From positions 50,138-114,137 of the forward strand of contig JBBQZO010000017.1 of assembly GCA_038207625.1 (NCBI GenBank): a stretch of 64,000 nucleotides of DNA, given 5' to 3'. The stretch's first letter is position 1; each line of letters opens with the position of its first letter. A program made the translations under genes and the position numbers. This document shows positions 25,941 through 35,006 of this stretch, one piece after another. A model generated the notes under the pieces. It ran no database searches and was not told where the DNA came from. It was given only the letters and a program-made list of their open reading frames with translations. Source of the DNA: JBBQZO01 sp038207625 (GTDB lineage Bacteria > Pseudomonadota > Gammaproteobacteria > Burkholderiales > Burkholderiaceae_D).

Positions 25941-27515
25941 TTAGGTGGCGCTGGCGGGCGCGGCCACGCCGATGCTGGGCGCTAGCAGCGGCAGCGACAG
26001 CACGAACGACGTCCCCTGCCCTGGCTGGCTGTGGAACGCGATGCGTCCGCCCAGCAGACCGGTGACGATGTTGTGCGCAATGTGCAAACCGAGCCCGGTA
26101 CCGCCGGCGTTGCGCCGGGTGGTAAAGAACGGGTCGTAGATGCGCGTCTGATGCTCGGGCGCGATGCCGCAGCCGTCGTCGCGCACGGTCAGCGCGATCC
26201 AGCCTGGCGCATCGAGGCGCGCGCTGATGACGATGGCACCGCTGGCGCGTCCGGCAAAGCCGTGCAGCAGCGCGTTATCGACCAGATTCGTCACCACCTG
26301 ACCGAGCGGACCGGGATAGCTGTCCATTTGCAGCGCCGCGCCGATGTGCTGCTCGATGACGACGGCACTGTGCATCGGCGACGGGCGCAACGTCAGCATC
26401 AGGTCGGCGATATAGTCAGCCAGCGCAAAGCTGCGCCGCTGTGAGCTGGTCTGGTCGACGGCGACCTGCTTGAAGCTGGTCACCAGGTCGGCTGCGCGCG
26501 TCAGATTGCGTACCAGCACGTCGCTGGCATACACCGTGTCGCCGACGAAACCGTCGAGCTCGGAGCGCTTCAGGCCGGCCGCCGACAGCTCGGCAAACGC
26601 GCGCGCCTGACCAGACAGGCTGGTGGCGGCCATCAGGCAATTGCCCAGCGGCGTATTGAGTTCGTGGGCCACCCCGGCGACCAGTGCGCCCAAGGCCGCC
26701 AGTTTGTCGCGCCGCATCAGCTCGACCTGCGTGATGCTCAGGTTATTGAGCGCGTTGGCCAGATCCTGGTTGGCCGCGCTCAGCGACCGATTGATCGCGT
26801 CGGCGCGCTCTTTGGCGTCGCGCAATTCGGCGGTGCGCTGCAACACCAGTTCCTCCAGGTGTTCGCGGTGGCGCGCCAGTTCGTCGCCGCGCCGGGTGCG
26901 TTCGATGGCGATGCCGGCCAGATGGGTCGCCACTGCGATCAGCTGCAGGTCGTGTGCGCTCGGGCTGCGCACCGTGCGGTGGTACATGGCAAACGCGCCC
27001 AGCAGCTGGTCCCGGTTCAGGAAGATCGGCGTCGACCAGCAGGCGCGCAGCCCGTATGGTTCGATCAGGCCGGTGTACGGCGCCCACAGAGGATCGCCAA
27101 GCATGTCGGTGACGATCACCTGTTCCTTGCGAAACATCGCCGTGCCGCAGGAGCCGACCGCCGGACCGATCGCCAGCCCGTCGAGTTGGCGCGTGTACTG
27201 CTCGGGCAGGCTGGGCGCCGCGCCAGGCCGGATGTGCACGCCGTCCTCGTCCAGCAGCAAGGTCGAGCACAACACGCCGTCCGATTGCGACTCGATCAGC
27301 CGCATCAGGCCGGCCAGCGTCTGCTTGAGCGGCTGGCCCTGCGCGATCATCTCCAGCAACTGGTTCTGGCCGGCGCTGAGCACCTCGGCCTGACGGTGCA
27401 CCGCGCGCTCGTGTTCGATCAGCGTCGCCGCATAGCGCCGTTCGACGTCACCGGGCGGCTGATCCGCCGTTGACGCCGGCGCGGGCCCGGTTTGCGTACA
27501 TTCGTGCATCAACAT
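25941..27515 (-). CDS. GAF sensor histidine kinase
   Basis: A 524-residue kinase without membrane segments: a GAF domain (about 60-205, with GSCGTAMFRKEQVIVTD and the typical LLGAFAMYHR), a coiled coil (215-270), a dimerisation/phosphoacceptor helix with His284 in GVAHELNTPLGN and a HATPase domain with N-box NLVDNALLHGF, DDGCGIAP and GGTGLGLHIAHNIV. It should autophosphorylate in the cytoplasm in response to a small ligand bound by GAF. Its kinase core is closely similar to that of the frameshifted CHASE kinase at 41678. The WspR-like gene 237 bases upstream may be its output partner. Confidence 0.86.
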   Translation of the reverse strand: MLMHECTQTGPAPASTADQPPGDVERRYAATLIEHERAVHRQAEVLSAGQNQLLEMIAQGQPLKQTLAGLMRLIESQSDGVLCSTLLLDEDGVHIRPGAAPSLPEQYTRQLDGLAIGPAVGSCGTAMFRKEQVIVTDMLGDPLWAPYTGLIEPYGLRACWSTPIFLNRDQLLGAFAMYHRTVRSPSAHDLQLIAVATHLAGIAIERTRRGDELARHREHLEELVLQRTAELRDAKERADAINRSLSAANQDLANALNNLSITQVELMRRDKLAALGALVAGVAHELNTPLGNCLMAATSLSGQARAFAELSAAGLKRSELDGFVGDTVYASDVLVRNLTRAADLVTSFKQVAVDQTSSQRRSFALADYIADLMLTLRPSPMHSAVVIEQHIGAALQMDSYPGPLGQVVTNLVDNALLHGFAGRASGAIVISARLDAPGWIALTVRDDGCGIAPEHQTRIYDPFFTTRRNAGGTGLGLHIAHNIVTGLLGGRIAFHSQPGQGTSFVLSLPLLAPSIGVAAPASAT

Positions 27516-27752
27516 TCTCTTCGCCGATGGCGTTCAAAAAAACGCGACCGACACTGCGCCTGGTTGCCAACTCGAGCACAAAGGCTGGAACTGCGCATCG
27601 GGCGATGGCAACGCCCGCATCGCGGGTGCGCTCAACTGGGCGCCCGCGACGCGGACGCAGACCACTAGTGTACTCCGTCTGATGGTGGCGCACAGTTGCC
27701 ACAATGAACTATTCATGCCCGCTGGTACACGCTGCCTATCTGCCGACGCGCG

Positions 27753-28832
27753 TCAGGCCAGCAGCGGGGTCGGCGCACCGTCAGACACCGGCTGCGGGGC
27801 GCCGGCAACCCGATTGCGCCCGCCGTCTTTTGCCGCGTACAGGGCGTGATCTGCCAGGTCGAGCAAATCGATGGCGCTGCCCCCGTTCGCCGGTATGGTG
27901 CAGGCCACCCCGATCGACATCGTCAACACGCCGGCCACCGACGAGCCCGGATTGGGCAGCGCCAGCGTCTCGAGCTGGCGCCGACAGGCCTCGGCCACGC
28001 GCAGCGCACCGGCCATGTCGGTGCAGGGCAGCACCAGCGCGAACTCCTCGCCACCGTAGCGTGCCACCAGGTCGGCCGGGCGCCTGACGACCTCGCTGAG
28101 CAACATGGCGACCTTCTTCAGACAGGCGTCGCCGGCCAGATGGCCAAAGGTGTCGTTATAGGCTTTGAAGAAATCGATATCGCACAGCAGCACCGCCAGG
28201 CTGCGTCGCTCGCGCTTGCCGCGCTGCCACTCATGGTCGATGAATTCGTTGAAACGGCGCCGGTTGGCGATCCTGGTCAGCTCGTCGAGCGTGGTCAGCT
28301 TGTGCAGCGCGACGTTGGCCTCGCTCAATTCGCGCTGGATGTCCTGCAGCATGCGGTAGGCGTCGTTGCGCTGCATCAGACCGATATACGACATCGAATG
28401 GTAGCGGATGCGCGCAACCAGCTCGCGCCGGTCGGGCATCGTGACCAGATAGTCATTCGCGCCGGCGTCGAAGCCGCGCACTTTGGAGGCGGGATCGTCG
28501 GCGCCGGACATCAGAATGACCGGCAATTGCTGGGTCTCGGCATGGGCGCGCACTTGGCGCACGACGCCAAGGCCGTCGCCGTCGAGCGCGTCCGGATCGA
28601 GGATCAGCACGGTCGGCTGGATCTTCAGCGCTGCGGCCAGCGCGCCGTGCGCATCGGTGACAAGGTGCAATTCAACGTCGGCCAGTTCGCGCAGCGCCGC
28701 GCGCAGCGCCTGTCCCAGCGTCGCTTGCGGGTCGACCAGCAGCACCCGGATTTTGGGCGGCACAAACACGAAGGCATTGTTGCTGATGTTCAGGGTCGCC
28801 TGATGCGGGGTGGGCTGGTGGTGAGTGTTCAT
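27753..28832 (-). CDS. WspR-like response-regulator diguanylate cyclase with degenerate receiver
   Basis: A 359-residue protein matching Pseudomonas WspR from end to end: an N-terminal receiver, the linker beginning VARIRYHSMSYIGL, and a GGDEF domain with GGEEF at 260-264 and the inhibitory RPAD at 251-254. It should make c-di-GMP. The receiver keeps the phosphoacceptor Asp79 but has VDP (34-35) where two acidic residues are expected, and Thr131 replaces the conserved Lys, so ordinary phosphotransfer may not work. No wsp chemosensory genes are nearby. Starts at 28850 and 28973 are possible; this ATG follows where the conserved sequence allows. Confidence 0.83.
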   Translation of the reverse strand: MNTHHQPTPHQATLNISNNAFVFVPPKIRVLLVDPQATLGQALRAALRELADVELHLVTDAHGALAAALKIQPTVLILDPDALDGDGLGVVRQVRAHAETQQLPVILMSGADDPASKVRGFDAGANDYLVTMPDRRELVARIRYHSMSYIGLMQRNDAYRMLQDIQRELSEANVALHKLTTLDELTRIANRRRFNEFIDHEWQRGKRERRSLAVLLCDIDFFKAYNDTFGHLAGDACLKKVAMLLSEVVRRPADLVARYGGEEFALVLPCTDMAGALRVAEACRRQLETLALPNPGSSVAGVLTMSIGVACTIPANGGSAIDLLDLADHALYAAKDGGRNRVAGAPQPVSDGAPTPLLA

Positions 28833-29190
28833 CGCGAAGGGTATCCCCATCGGCGCGCGCTGACAGCGCAGCCAGTCGTGGTTGTCCAGGCTAAGGCGCC
28901 AAGCTGTGCAGCGGGTGCACGCGCATGGCGCCAGGCTCGATCCGGCGCGCACGCTGACGTCCATGCGCGCCACGGCAAGCCATCATCGCGCTCGCCGGCC
29001 TGCGTCGATACAACGAGCATAGAGGCTTTGCCGCACTAATTACCTGTTTTGGCGCAAGCTTTGCGACGCGCCGCGCGCACGCGCCTGTCCCTGATCGCTG
29101 CGCTTGGCAAGGGACGACTTGCCGCGTCGGCGCACCGTCCGGTGGTGCCGTGCGGCCATGCCGGCGCGCACGCAAGGCACGCCGGCATGG
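28833..29190. other. intergenic region
   Basis: About 358 bases between the WspR-like gene and the SRPBCC gene, both on the minus strand. It contains no recognisable gene. The end near 29190 forms half of a strong hairpin; the part near 29010-29060 is less GC-rich and could hold the promoter of the WspR-like gene, but no clear boxes were found. Confidence 0.35.
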
Positions 29191-29191
29191 C
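29155..29191 (-). terminator. 12-bp perfect hairpin after SRPBCC gene
   Basis: GCCATGCCGGCG (29155-29166) and CGCCGGCATGGC (29180-29191) are perfectly complementary with a 13-base loop. The arm nearest the gene touches the last base of the SRPBCC stop codon. The stem is long enough to end or protect the transcript; no T run follows on the minus strand. Confidence 0.5.
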
Positions 29192-29739
29192 TACGCTTGC
29201 ATGCGCGCCAAGTGTGCGGCCAACTGGTCGAGCGTGCCGCCCCAGCCCTGTTCCATCGAGCCGATGCCCGCCTCAAACATGCTGCACTCTTCGGCGCTGG
29301 CGCCCAGCGGCACACCGTGCATGGTCAGCGTGGTCTTGCCATCATGTTCAGTGAAGCTAAGCGTTGACAGCACTTCGAGCGGCCAGGTGGCGCAAAACGG
29401 CGCACGCACGATATGACCCTGCTCGTCGGCGAAGGCATTGACGAACACCAGCTGCTGCGGCGCCGTCACCTCCCGGTAGACGAAGATGCCCCACATTGCA
29501 TTGCCGTCCGGCATACGCATGCAGTAATGAAATTCGCCACCCACGCGCAAGTCCAGCTTGGCGATCTCGATCCGAAAGCCCGTCGGCCCCCACCAGCGCG
29601 CCAGATGCTCGGCCTGCGTCCAGGCCTTGAACACCAGCGCGCGCGGGGCGTCGAAGGTGCGCGAAATGACGAAGGTGCCGGCCTGTTCTTGCGCGGCGGG
29701 CGCGCTCGTTGTGCGGTTGGCGCTATGCGTGTCGGTCAT
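29191..29739 (-). CDS. SRPBCC/AHSA1 domain protein
   Basis: A 182-residue START-like (SRPBCC) domain protein of the AHSA1 type: ISRTFDAPRALVFKAWTQAEHLARWWGP at the start of the fold in pieces, GGEFHYCMRMPDG in the middle and GWGGTLDQLAAHL at the end. Such proteins bind hydrophobic ligands or act as stress-related co-chaperone-like proteins; the ligand is unknown. In many bacteria they are encoded directly after an ArsR-type regulator, as here. The start overlaps the ancestral ArsR stop by four bases. Confidence 0.85.
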   Translation of the reverse strand: MTDTHSANRTTSAPAAQEQAGTFVISRTFDAPRALVFKAWTQAEHLARWWGPTGFRIEIAKLDLRVGGEFHYCMRMPDGNAMWGIFVYREVTAPQQLVFVNAFADEQGHIVRAPFCATWPLEVLSTLSFTEHDGKTTLTMHGVPLGASAEECSMFEAGIGSMEQGWGGTLDQLAAHLARMQA

Positions 29740-30073
29740 GGTTGTTCCTTGCGTTGCAGTTCGTTGAGGTAGTCTTTCAGGCGTTCGAAGCGGTGTTCCC
29801 AGAAGTGTCGGTAAGGCGCGTTCAATTCGGCGACGTCCTGCATATCGGCTTGGCGTCCAGCCGGCACGGGCGCCATTGGGCTTTGCGGCCCTGCGTGATC
29901 AGCCCGGCGCACTGCCGCACTTTCAGGTGCTTCGTCAGCGCCGGCAGGCTCATCGAAAACGGCGTGGCCAGTTCGCCCACCGTCGTCTCGCCCACGGCCA
30001 AGTGGACGAGGATCGCGCGCCAGGGCGGGCCGGCCAGCGCCGACCAGGTCACACTAAGGGTATCGTGCTGCAT
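29736..30073 (-). pseudogene. ArsR-family regulator, frameshifted near its end
   Basis: A winged-helix regulator of the type paired with AHSA1 proteins. Residues 1-70 are intact: LAGPPWRAILVHLAVGETTVGELA, then the recognition region SLPALTKHLKV and GRKAQWRPCRLD in parts. At 29842-29845 an extra AT (GATATGCAG where GATGCAG would continue the frame) shifts the reading frame, giving a stop at 29822-29824. Without the two bases the protein would continue ...DVAELNAPYRHFWEHRFE... and end in a TGA overlapping the next ATG. The truncated form of 83 residues keeps the DNA-binding part. Either a mutation or an assembly error. A GGAGG site lies upstream. Confidence 0.7.
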
Positions 30074-30152
30074 GCGGATGCCATCGCCTCCATTGAACCA
30101 AACGGCAAAGTAGAGGAGATGACGGCGTGTGTCAAGCGCGCCGCGCCGACGT

Positions 30153-31280
30153 CTATTCGCAACGGTCGTTGATCCAGTCCTTGTGCGCGGCCAGGCAGCG
30201 CTGCATCTCGCCGTTGAGGCGCTCGGCCTTTTGCTTGAGAACCAGGCAGGCTTTAGCGCCGTTATCGACCAGCATCGCGCACACATCCATCTTGTCGATG
30301 GCCGCCTTGTAATTGCCTTGCGCAATTTCTCGTTCGGCCTCCGCGATGATTTTTTGCGACTGCTCGCCCGCCTGCGGCGCCGACGCGCTGTTTCGCCCGA
30401 TCAGGTCACCGAAGATTCTTTGTACCGTTGCGCCGGGCCCCTGCGCTTTTTCAGCCTGGCGCGCGTCGATGCGGGTTTTCAGTTCGCGCGTGTCAGCGCC
30501 CTCGCCCCAACGGCGCGTGAACGCGCCCAGGCGGGCGCGCGCGAGCTCGAAACTTGCCGCCGTCAGCGCCGCATCGACCGCGCTGACGGTGTCGCCCCAG
30601 GCCTTGGTGCGCGCCTGCCGTCGCTCGCAGGAAGGCGTCGCATCATTGATCGCCTTGTGCAGGCGTTTTAACTGCTCGGCAGTCGCCTTGGCCGACTTCA
30701 AGGATGCCAGTTCGGCACGCGCCTCATCGAGTTTGCAGTCGACGCTTTGCGCGATGGCGGCCTCGATCCGGCTGTCGAACTTCTTCGCGTTATCCGGCTT
30801 GGTGATCATCCAGATCAGCCATAAACCCAGCAACACCAGCAGCCAGTGGCGCAGCAGGATCGGTTTGCGCATGGGCGCCGCCGGCACGCGCGGTGGGCCA
30901 GACACGGGCGCGCGCGCGGGCGGTGCCGCCACCGCTGCAGCCGCTGGAGCGGCTGCTGGTGCGACTGGTGCTAGTGCAGCTGCTGCTAGTGGGGCTGCTG
31001 ACGGGGCGCCGGTCAGCGGCAGCGTCAGCTGAGCCGGCACACCGGGCGCGCGGCCGAAGATCGGCAAACGTGGCCGCGCGGGCGGCGGCGCGGCGGGCGG
31101 CGGTTGCGGTACTGCCGGCGCCGGCTGCGACCCCTGGGAGGCAGGCGCCGCAGCCGGCGTCGGCAGCGGCGCTGTACCGGCGCGCTGCCTCACCCCGCAA
31201 TAGGGGCAAAAGTTGACCGGGCGCGCCAGAGCGCGCGCGCACGCGGGGTTGATACAACGGTCAAGCACGTCATGTTGCAC
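30153..31280 (-). CDS. zinc-ribbon, single-helix membrane protein of the tubulin-like operon
   Basis: A 375-residue protein with no recognised family. It starts at a GTG with an AGGATT site. An N-terminal zinc ribbon (CINPAC ... CPYC) is followed by about 100 residues of Ala/Pro linker, one membrane helix (HWLLVLLGLWLIWMI, about 145-160) and a helical domain of about 200 residues with internal similar hairpins and several Cys. The zinc ribbon would be cytoplasmic if the positive-inside rule holds, and the C-terminal domain would face the periplasm. It is the last of five minus-strand genes, 56 bases after the tubulin-like gene. Confidence 0.7.
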   Translation of the reverse strand: MQHDVLDRCINPACARALARPVNFCPYCGVRQRAGTAPLPTPAAAPASQGSQPAPAVPQPPPAAPPPARPRLPIFGRAPGVPAQLTLPLTGAPSAAPLAAAALAPVAPAAAPAAAAVAAPPARAPVSGPPRVPAAPMRKPILLRHWLLVLLGLWLIWMITKPDNAKKFDSRIEAAIAQSVDCKLDEARAELASLKSAKATAEQLKRLHKAINDATPSCERRQARTKAWGDTVSAVDAALTAASFELARARLGAFTRRWGEGADTRELKTRIDARQAEKAQGPGATVQRIFGDLIGRNSASAPQAGEQSQKIIAEAEREIAQGNYKAAIDKMDVCAMLVDNGAKACLVLKQKAERLNGEMQRCLAAHKDWINDRCE

Positions 31281-31336
31281 TGTTCAAATCCTGTCTGGCC
31301 GGACGCTTGCGGGCCCGGCCTGGCTATGCTGCGGCG

Positions 31337-34300
31337 TCACTCGGGATCGGGGATCGCGTCCTCGGGGTCGGGGATCGCGCCATCGAACAGGCGCGCCAGT
31401 TCCGGCAGCGCGCCGGCCGCCTGCCACTTGTCGCTCTTCGGATCCCACTGCATGTTCCAGATTTTAGTCGACGGTTCCAGTTCGCCGCGCGCGATGCGCA
31501 GCGCGATCTCGTCAAACGAAAATGGTCCTTGCTGCGCCTTGTTCAAAAATACCTTGTAGCGCCCGGCCTGCGCCGCCATGCCCGGCGCTAGCGGTGCCGC
31601 TGCGAACGTGGCGCCCGGCGCCCCCGTCAATCCGGCCAGTGCCTGTGCCGCCAGCGCGTCGCTGGCCAGGTAATCGGCGCGGATCGCACGCTTGTCGACG
31701 CTGTTCTGCACTTCCCACGCATACGCGTCACTGGCCGAATTGGGCACCGTTTCGCTCCACACGGCGATGCCGTCCAGCGCGGCGTCGATCTGGCCGGACG
31801 CGAGCGCCGGATTCATCGCGCGGGCGCGCTTGAACCACTGCTCGTACAACCGGCGCGCGGTGATGTTGGGTAGCGACGGTGACGGCAGCTCGGCGCCGGT
31901 TTCGTCCACCTCCAGCTTGGGCTGGTAGACGCGGTGCTGGAAGTGGCGCATCAGCGCTGCCAGCAACGTCAACTGGTTGGCGCCCAGCGTGGCCAGGCGC
32001 TGCTGCACCGCATTGATCACCTGCTCGCGGTAATAGGCCGGCAGGCCGTTCGAGCGGATCGCGAACTCGTTACCGATCTGCAGCCACTCGCCCGAGCCGG
32101 CTTCGACCTCGAACAGGTATTGGCCGCGCGGCTGGAACAAGGCCTCGCGCTCGGCCAGGTCGGTCTTGCGCTTGAGGATGCCCAGCGCGTTCGCCTGCAG
32201 GAAGGTTTCGTAGTCGTCGGCCAGGCGATTGAGTTCGTCCATCGACGGCGCGATCGGATGGCGGAAGCGGGTCGAATCGAAATGCAGATGGGTCGGAATC
32301 TTCGGGTTTTCGATCTGGTACGAGGTGCGCCAGGTCGGCAGGCCGCGCAGCACCGTCATCGGAAAACCGGACAGTTCGATGTAGCATACCGCGCGCCCGT
32401 TGATGCCGGTGTTGACGATCGAAACCAGGTCGCCGTGGAAGGAGCCGGTCGGCACGGCCGCCTTGATCTCGGCCTCCATCTTGCGCCACGCCTGCGGGTC
32501 GCCCACGCCGATGAAGCATTTGAACTGGTCGGCGTTGGGCGTGAACTCGGCCGAGAAGCGCGCGTTCACCCACGGCATCGCGCTCTTGATCCATTCGTTG
32601 AATATGCGCGCCCGTTCGGCCGGCGCCATCGCGTTCAAGCGTTCCAGCAGCGGATCTTGCGGGGCGTCCTCGCCCAGGCTGTCGACCGACAACTGGGTCT
32701 GGGCGCGCCGGAACAGTTTGAGCAGCAGCGCCGCGCGCAGGCGCTCGTCGCCCAGTTGCGGGAACAGCCGGCTCGAGCCGCCAAATTCGAGCAGCACCTC
32801 TTCGCTCCAGGCGCTGATGTCGCCGGTCAGCTTGACCGGATCGGGCACGCTGTCGCTGGCCAGTTTCATGTAGGTGGCGTGTTCGTGGCGCGCGTCGGCG
32901 CGCAGCTGGTCGATGCGCTGGTCGCAGGCGACCAGCATCGCTTCGACGCAGCGCCGGCCCTCCTGGAATTCGCCGGCGATGCCGCTCCAGACCGGCTGGC
33001 CGTGCTCGTCGGGCGATTGCGGCTCGCCCAGCCAGCTCGACAAACCGCGCATCACTTCGATGGCCTGCCCGGCCGCCACCGCCAGCAGGTGGAAGCGCAG
33101 ATAATCGGCGATGTCGCGTTTCAAATGCGTCATCACTTCGCGCGCCTGGGCGTCCTTGCCGAACAGTTTGCCGGCCGCCTGGGTCAGATTATTGAGCGAC
33201 TCCTCGACCTGGCGCGTGCGCAGCGCATCGCGCATGTCGCGGTAGCGCTTGCCGTTGCGCTCGGCGATGCCCAGGTCGCGCTGCGACAGGCGCGCCTTGA
33301 TCTGTTCAAGCAGCGACAGCACGAATTCCAGCCCGCCCTGCTTGCGGTCGTCCAGCAGCGCAAACAGTTGGGTGCGCGCGCGCGCCTTCAGACTCGTCAT
33401 CAATTCGACCGTGTGGCGCTTGATGCGGTCCTCGCTCGTTTCGGCCGCCGCGCCCGCCTCGCGGATCGCGTCGCGCTCGAGTTGCGGCAGCAGCTCGGCC
33501 ACCTTTTCGCGCCACACCTTCAGATCGTAGGAACCCATGATGCGGTCCATCTCCATCTGCACCTTGCTCTCGACGCGTTCGAGCAGCGAGCGCTGGTCCT
33601 TGTCCATCAACAGCGCGTCGGTCAGCGCGTATTCCTGGAACGGAGTCTGGTCGACCGTGCCTTTTTTGAAGTCGGGGAATTCTGCGAAGGTGTGTTCGTT
33701 GAGCGCCATCTGCTCGCGCATGAACACGTCGCGCTCGAAGTCGCCGGCGCGCCGCGCGGCGCGCCCGTCGCTGCCCACCAGGCCGAAGAACGCCTTCACC
33801 ATCAGGGCCGACAATTCGTAGGCGCGAATGTCGTCGCGCAGGCTTTGCTGGGTGTCCAGCACGGACTGGCCGAAGGCCGAATACACCTTCGAGTACGACA
33901 AGCGCATGTCGCCGAAGCGCTGCTCCGGCACGCGCGGATTGAACGGTCCCAGCTTGTGCTGCTGCTGGTTGACCGCCACCGAGCGCTTGCGGTTGGCAAA
34001 ATCGGCCGACGCGAAATCCTCGAACAGCGTGTCGGCCACCATTTGATAGATGTCTTTGACGTCGCCGGTGGCCTTGTTGGCCAGGTTGGCGGTGTCGACG
34101 AAATACACATCGTCGAACGGCGCGCCCTTGCCGACCAGGCTGTCCGGGTCGGCCCAGCGCACTTGCGCGTTCATGTCGCGCATCGCCGTTTCCAGCTCCA
34201 TCAGCGTGGCGTAGGCGTTGGCCTCGGTGCGCTCCTTGTTGGCCTTGGCGTAACCGGACGGCATGAACATCACCAGGTCGACCTGGTTGGCTGTCACTTC

Positions 34301-34984
34301 CTGGCGCGCGATGGCCTTGGCGATCCAGCCCAGGTCGAGCGCGCTGCCGGCGCCGGTGCCGCCGGCGCACGAGGCGATGACGACAATGCGGAATTTGGAG
34401 GTATCGACCTGCAGGCCGAGGCGCTGGTAGGTTTCCTTGCGCTCGTTGCCGGCGTTGCTGCTCAAGAAATTGAGCGCGCCCTTGATGCGCCCGCGCAGTT
34501 TCGGATATTTGTCGAACAGGTACAGACGCGCCAGCGCGCGGATCTGGCCGGCGCCCTTGGACGGGTCGATCCCCAGCGAGCGCAGCTTCTTGGGCCGTAG
34601 CGGCATCCACGATTCGATCAGCGGAAAGCGCGCCAGGCTGTCGTCCGACTCATGATATTGCGGTAGGTCGATGGTTTCGACCAGACGCTCCTCGTCGGAC
34701 AGCTTGACCAGCTCGTACCACGGGTCGGTGCGCTGCGATTTGCCTTCGTCGATGATGGCGTTGTTATCGAGGTCGAAGTGCAGGAAGCGCGCGACCGGAA
34801 ACTGGCCGATCGCATCGACCCGGGTCGGGTTTTTCGGGTTCCACACGGCCGACAGGATGTGGCGGCGGATGCGCAGCATCACCTCCATGCCGGTGCCGCC
34901 GGCGCCGATGAACAAGGTCGGGCGCAGGTCGACCTTCAGTTCGGCTTTTTTGTCGCTCGCGCCCGGGGTGGGGAATTCTGCCAT
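31337..34984 (-). CDS. tubulin/FtsZ-superfamily protein with C-terminal GYF_2-like domain
   Basis: A 1215-residue protein of the Tubulin_2 type. The N-terminal GTPase part has FIGAGGTG (25-32, nucleotide-binding loop) and the tubulin signature SCAGGTGAGSA (205-215), followed by VDLVMFMPSGYAK-like strands and FxDVYFVDTAN. A long helical middle (about 400-1000) has no known family. The last 75 residues form a GYF_2-like domain (YKVFLNKAQQGPFSFDE, then TKIWNMQWD) and an acidic tail AIPDPEDAIPDPE. It should bind and hydrolyse GTP and may polymerise; family members are predicted to work at membranes. It is central in a five-gene block with membrane and zinc-ribbon proteins. Confidence 0.82.
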   Translation of the reverse strand: MAEFPTPGASDKKAELKVDLRPTLFIGAGGTGMEVMLRIRRHILSAVWNPKNPTRVDAIGQFPVARFLHFDLDNNAIIDEGKSQRTDPWYELVKLSDEERLVETIDLPQYHESDDSLARFPLIESWMPLRPKKLRSLGIDPSKGAGQIRALARLYLFDKYPKLRGRIKGALNFLSSNAGNERKETYQRLGLQVDTSKFRIVVIASCAGGTGAGSALDLGWIAKAIARQEVTANQVDLVMFMPSGYAKANKERTEANAYATLMELETAMRDMNAQVRWADPDSLVGKGAPFDDVYFVDTANLANKATGDVKDIYQMVADTLFEDFASADFANRKRSVAVNQQQHKLGPFNPRVPEQRFGDMRLSYSKVYSAFGQSVLDTQQSLRDDIRAYELSALMVKAFFGLVGSDGRAARRAGDFERDVFMREQMALNEHTFAEFPDFKKGTVDQTPFQEYALTDALLMDKDQRSLLERVESKVQMEMDRIMGSYDLKVWREKVAELLPQLERDAIREAGAAAETSEDRIKRHTVELMTSLKARARTQLFALLDDRKQGGLEFVLSLLEQIKARLSQRDLGIAERNGKRYRDMRDALRTRQVEESLNNLTQAAGKLFGKDAQAREVMTHLKRDIADYLRFHLLAVAAGQAIEVMRGLSSWLGEPQSPDEHGQPVWSGIAGEFQEGRRCVEAMLVACDQRIDQLRADARHEHATYMKLASDSVPDPVKLTGDISAWSEEVLLEFGGSSRLFPQLGDERLRAALLLKLFRRAQTQLSVDSLGEDAPQDPLLERLNAMAPAERARIFNEWIKSAMPWVNARFSAEFTPNADQFKCFIGVGDPQAWRKMEAEIKAAVPTGSFHGDLVSIVNTGINGRAVCYIELSGFPMTVLRGLPTWRTSYQIENPKIPTHLHFDSTRFRHPIAPSMDELNRLADDYETFLQANALGILKRKTDLAEREALFQPRGQYLFEVEAGSGEWLQIGNEFAIRSNGLPAYYREQVINAVQQRLATLGANQLTLLAALMRHFQHRVYQPKLEVDETGAELPSPSLPNITARRLYEQWFKRARAMNPALASGQIDAALDGIAVWSETVPNSASDAYAWEVQNSVDKRAIRADYLASDALAAQALAGLTGAPGATFAAAPLAPGMAAQAGRYKVFLNKAQQGPFSFDEIALRIARGELEPSTKIWNMQWDPKSDKWQAAGALPELARLFDGAIPDPEDAIPDPE

Positions 34985-35006
34985 GGTGGTCTCTCGGTTT
35001 GGGGTA

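Noticed and set aside
31934..34600. An 888-codon open frame on the plus strand opposite the tubulin-like gene
   Set aside because: It is antisense to a gene with clear domains, has Arg/Gln/His/Ala-biased composition typical of GC-rich shadow frames, and shows no motifs.
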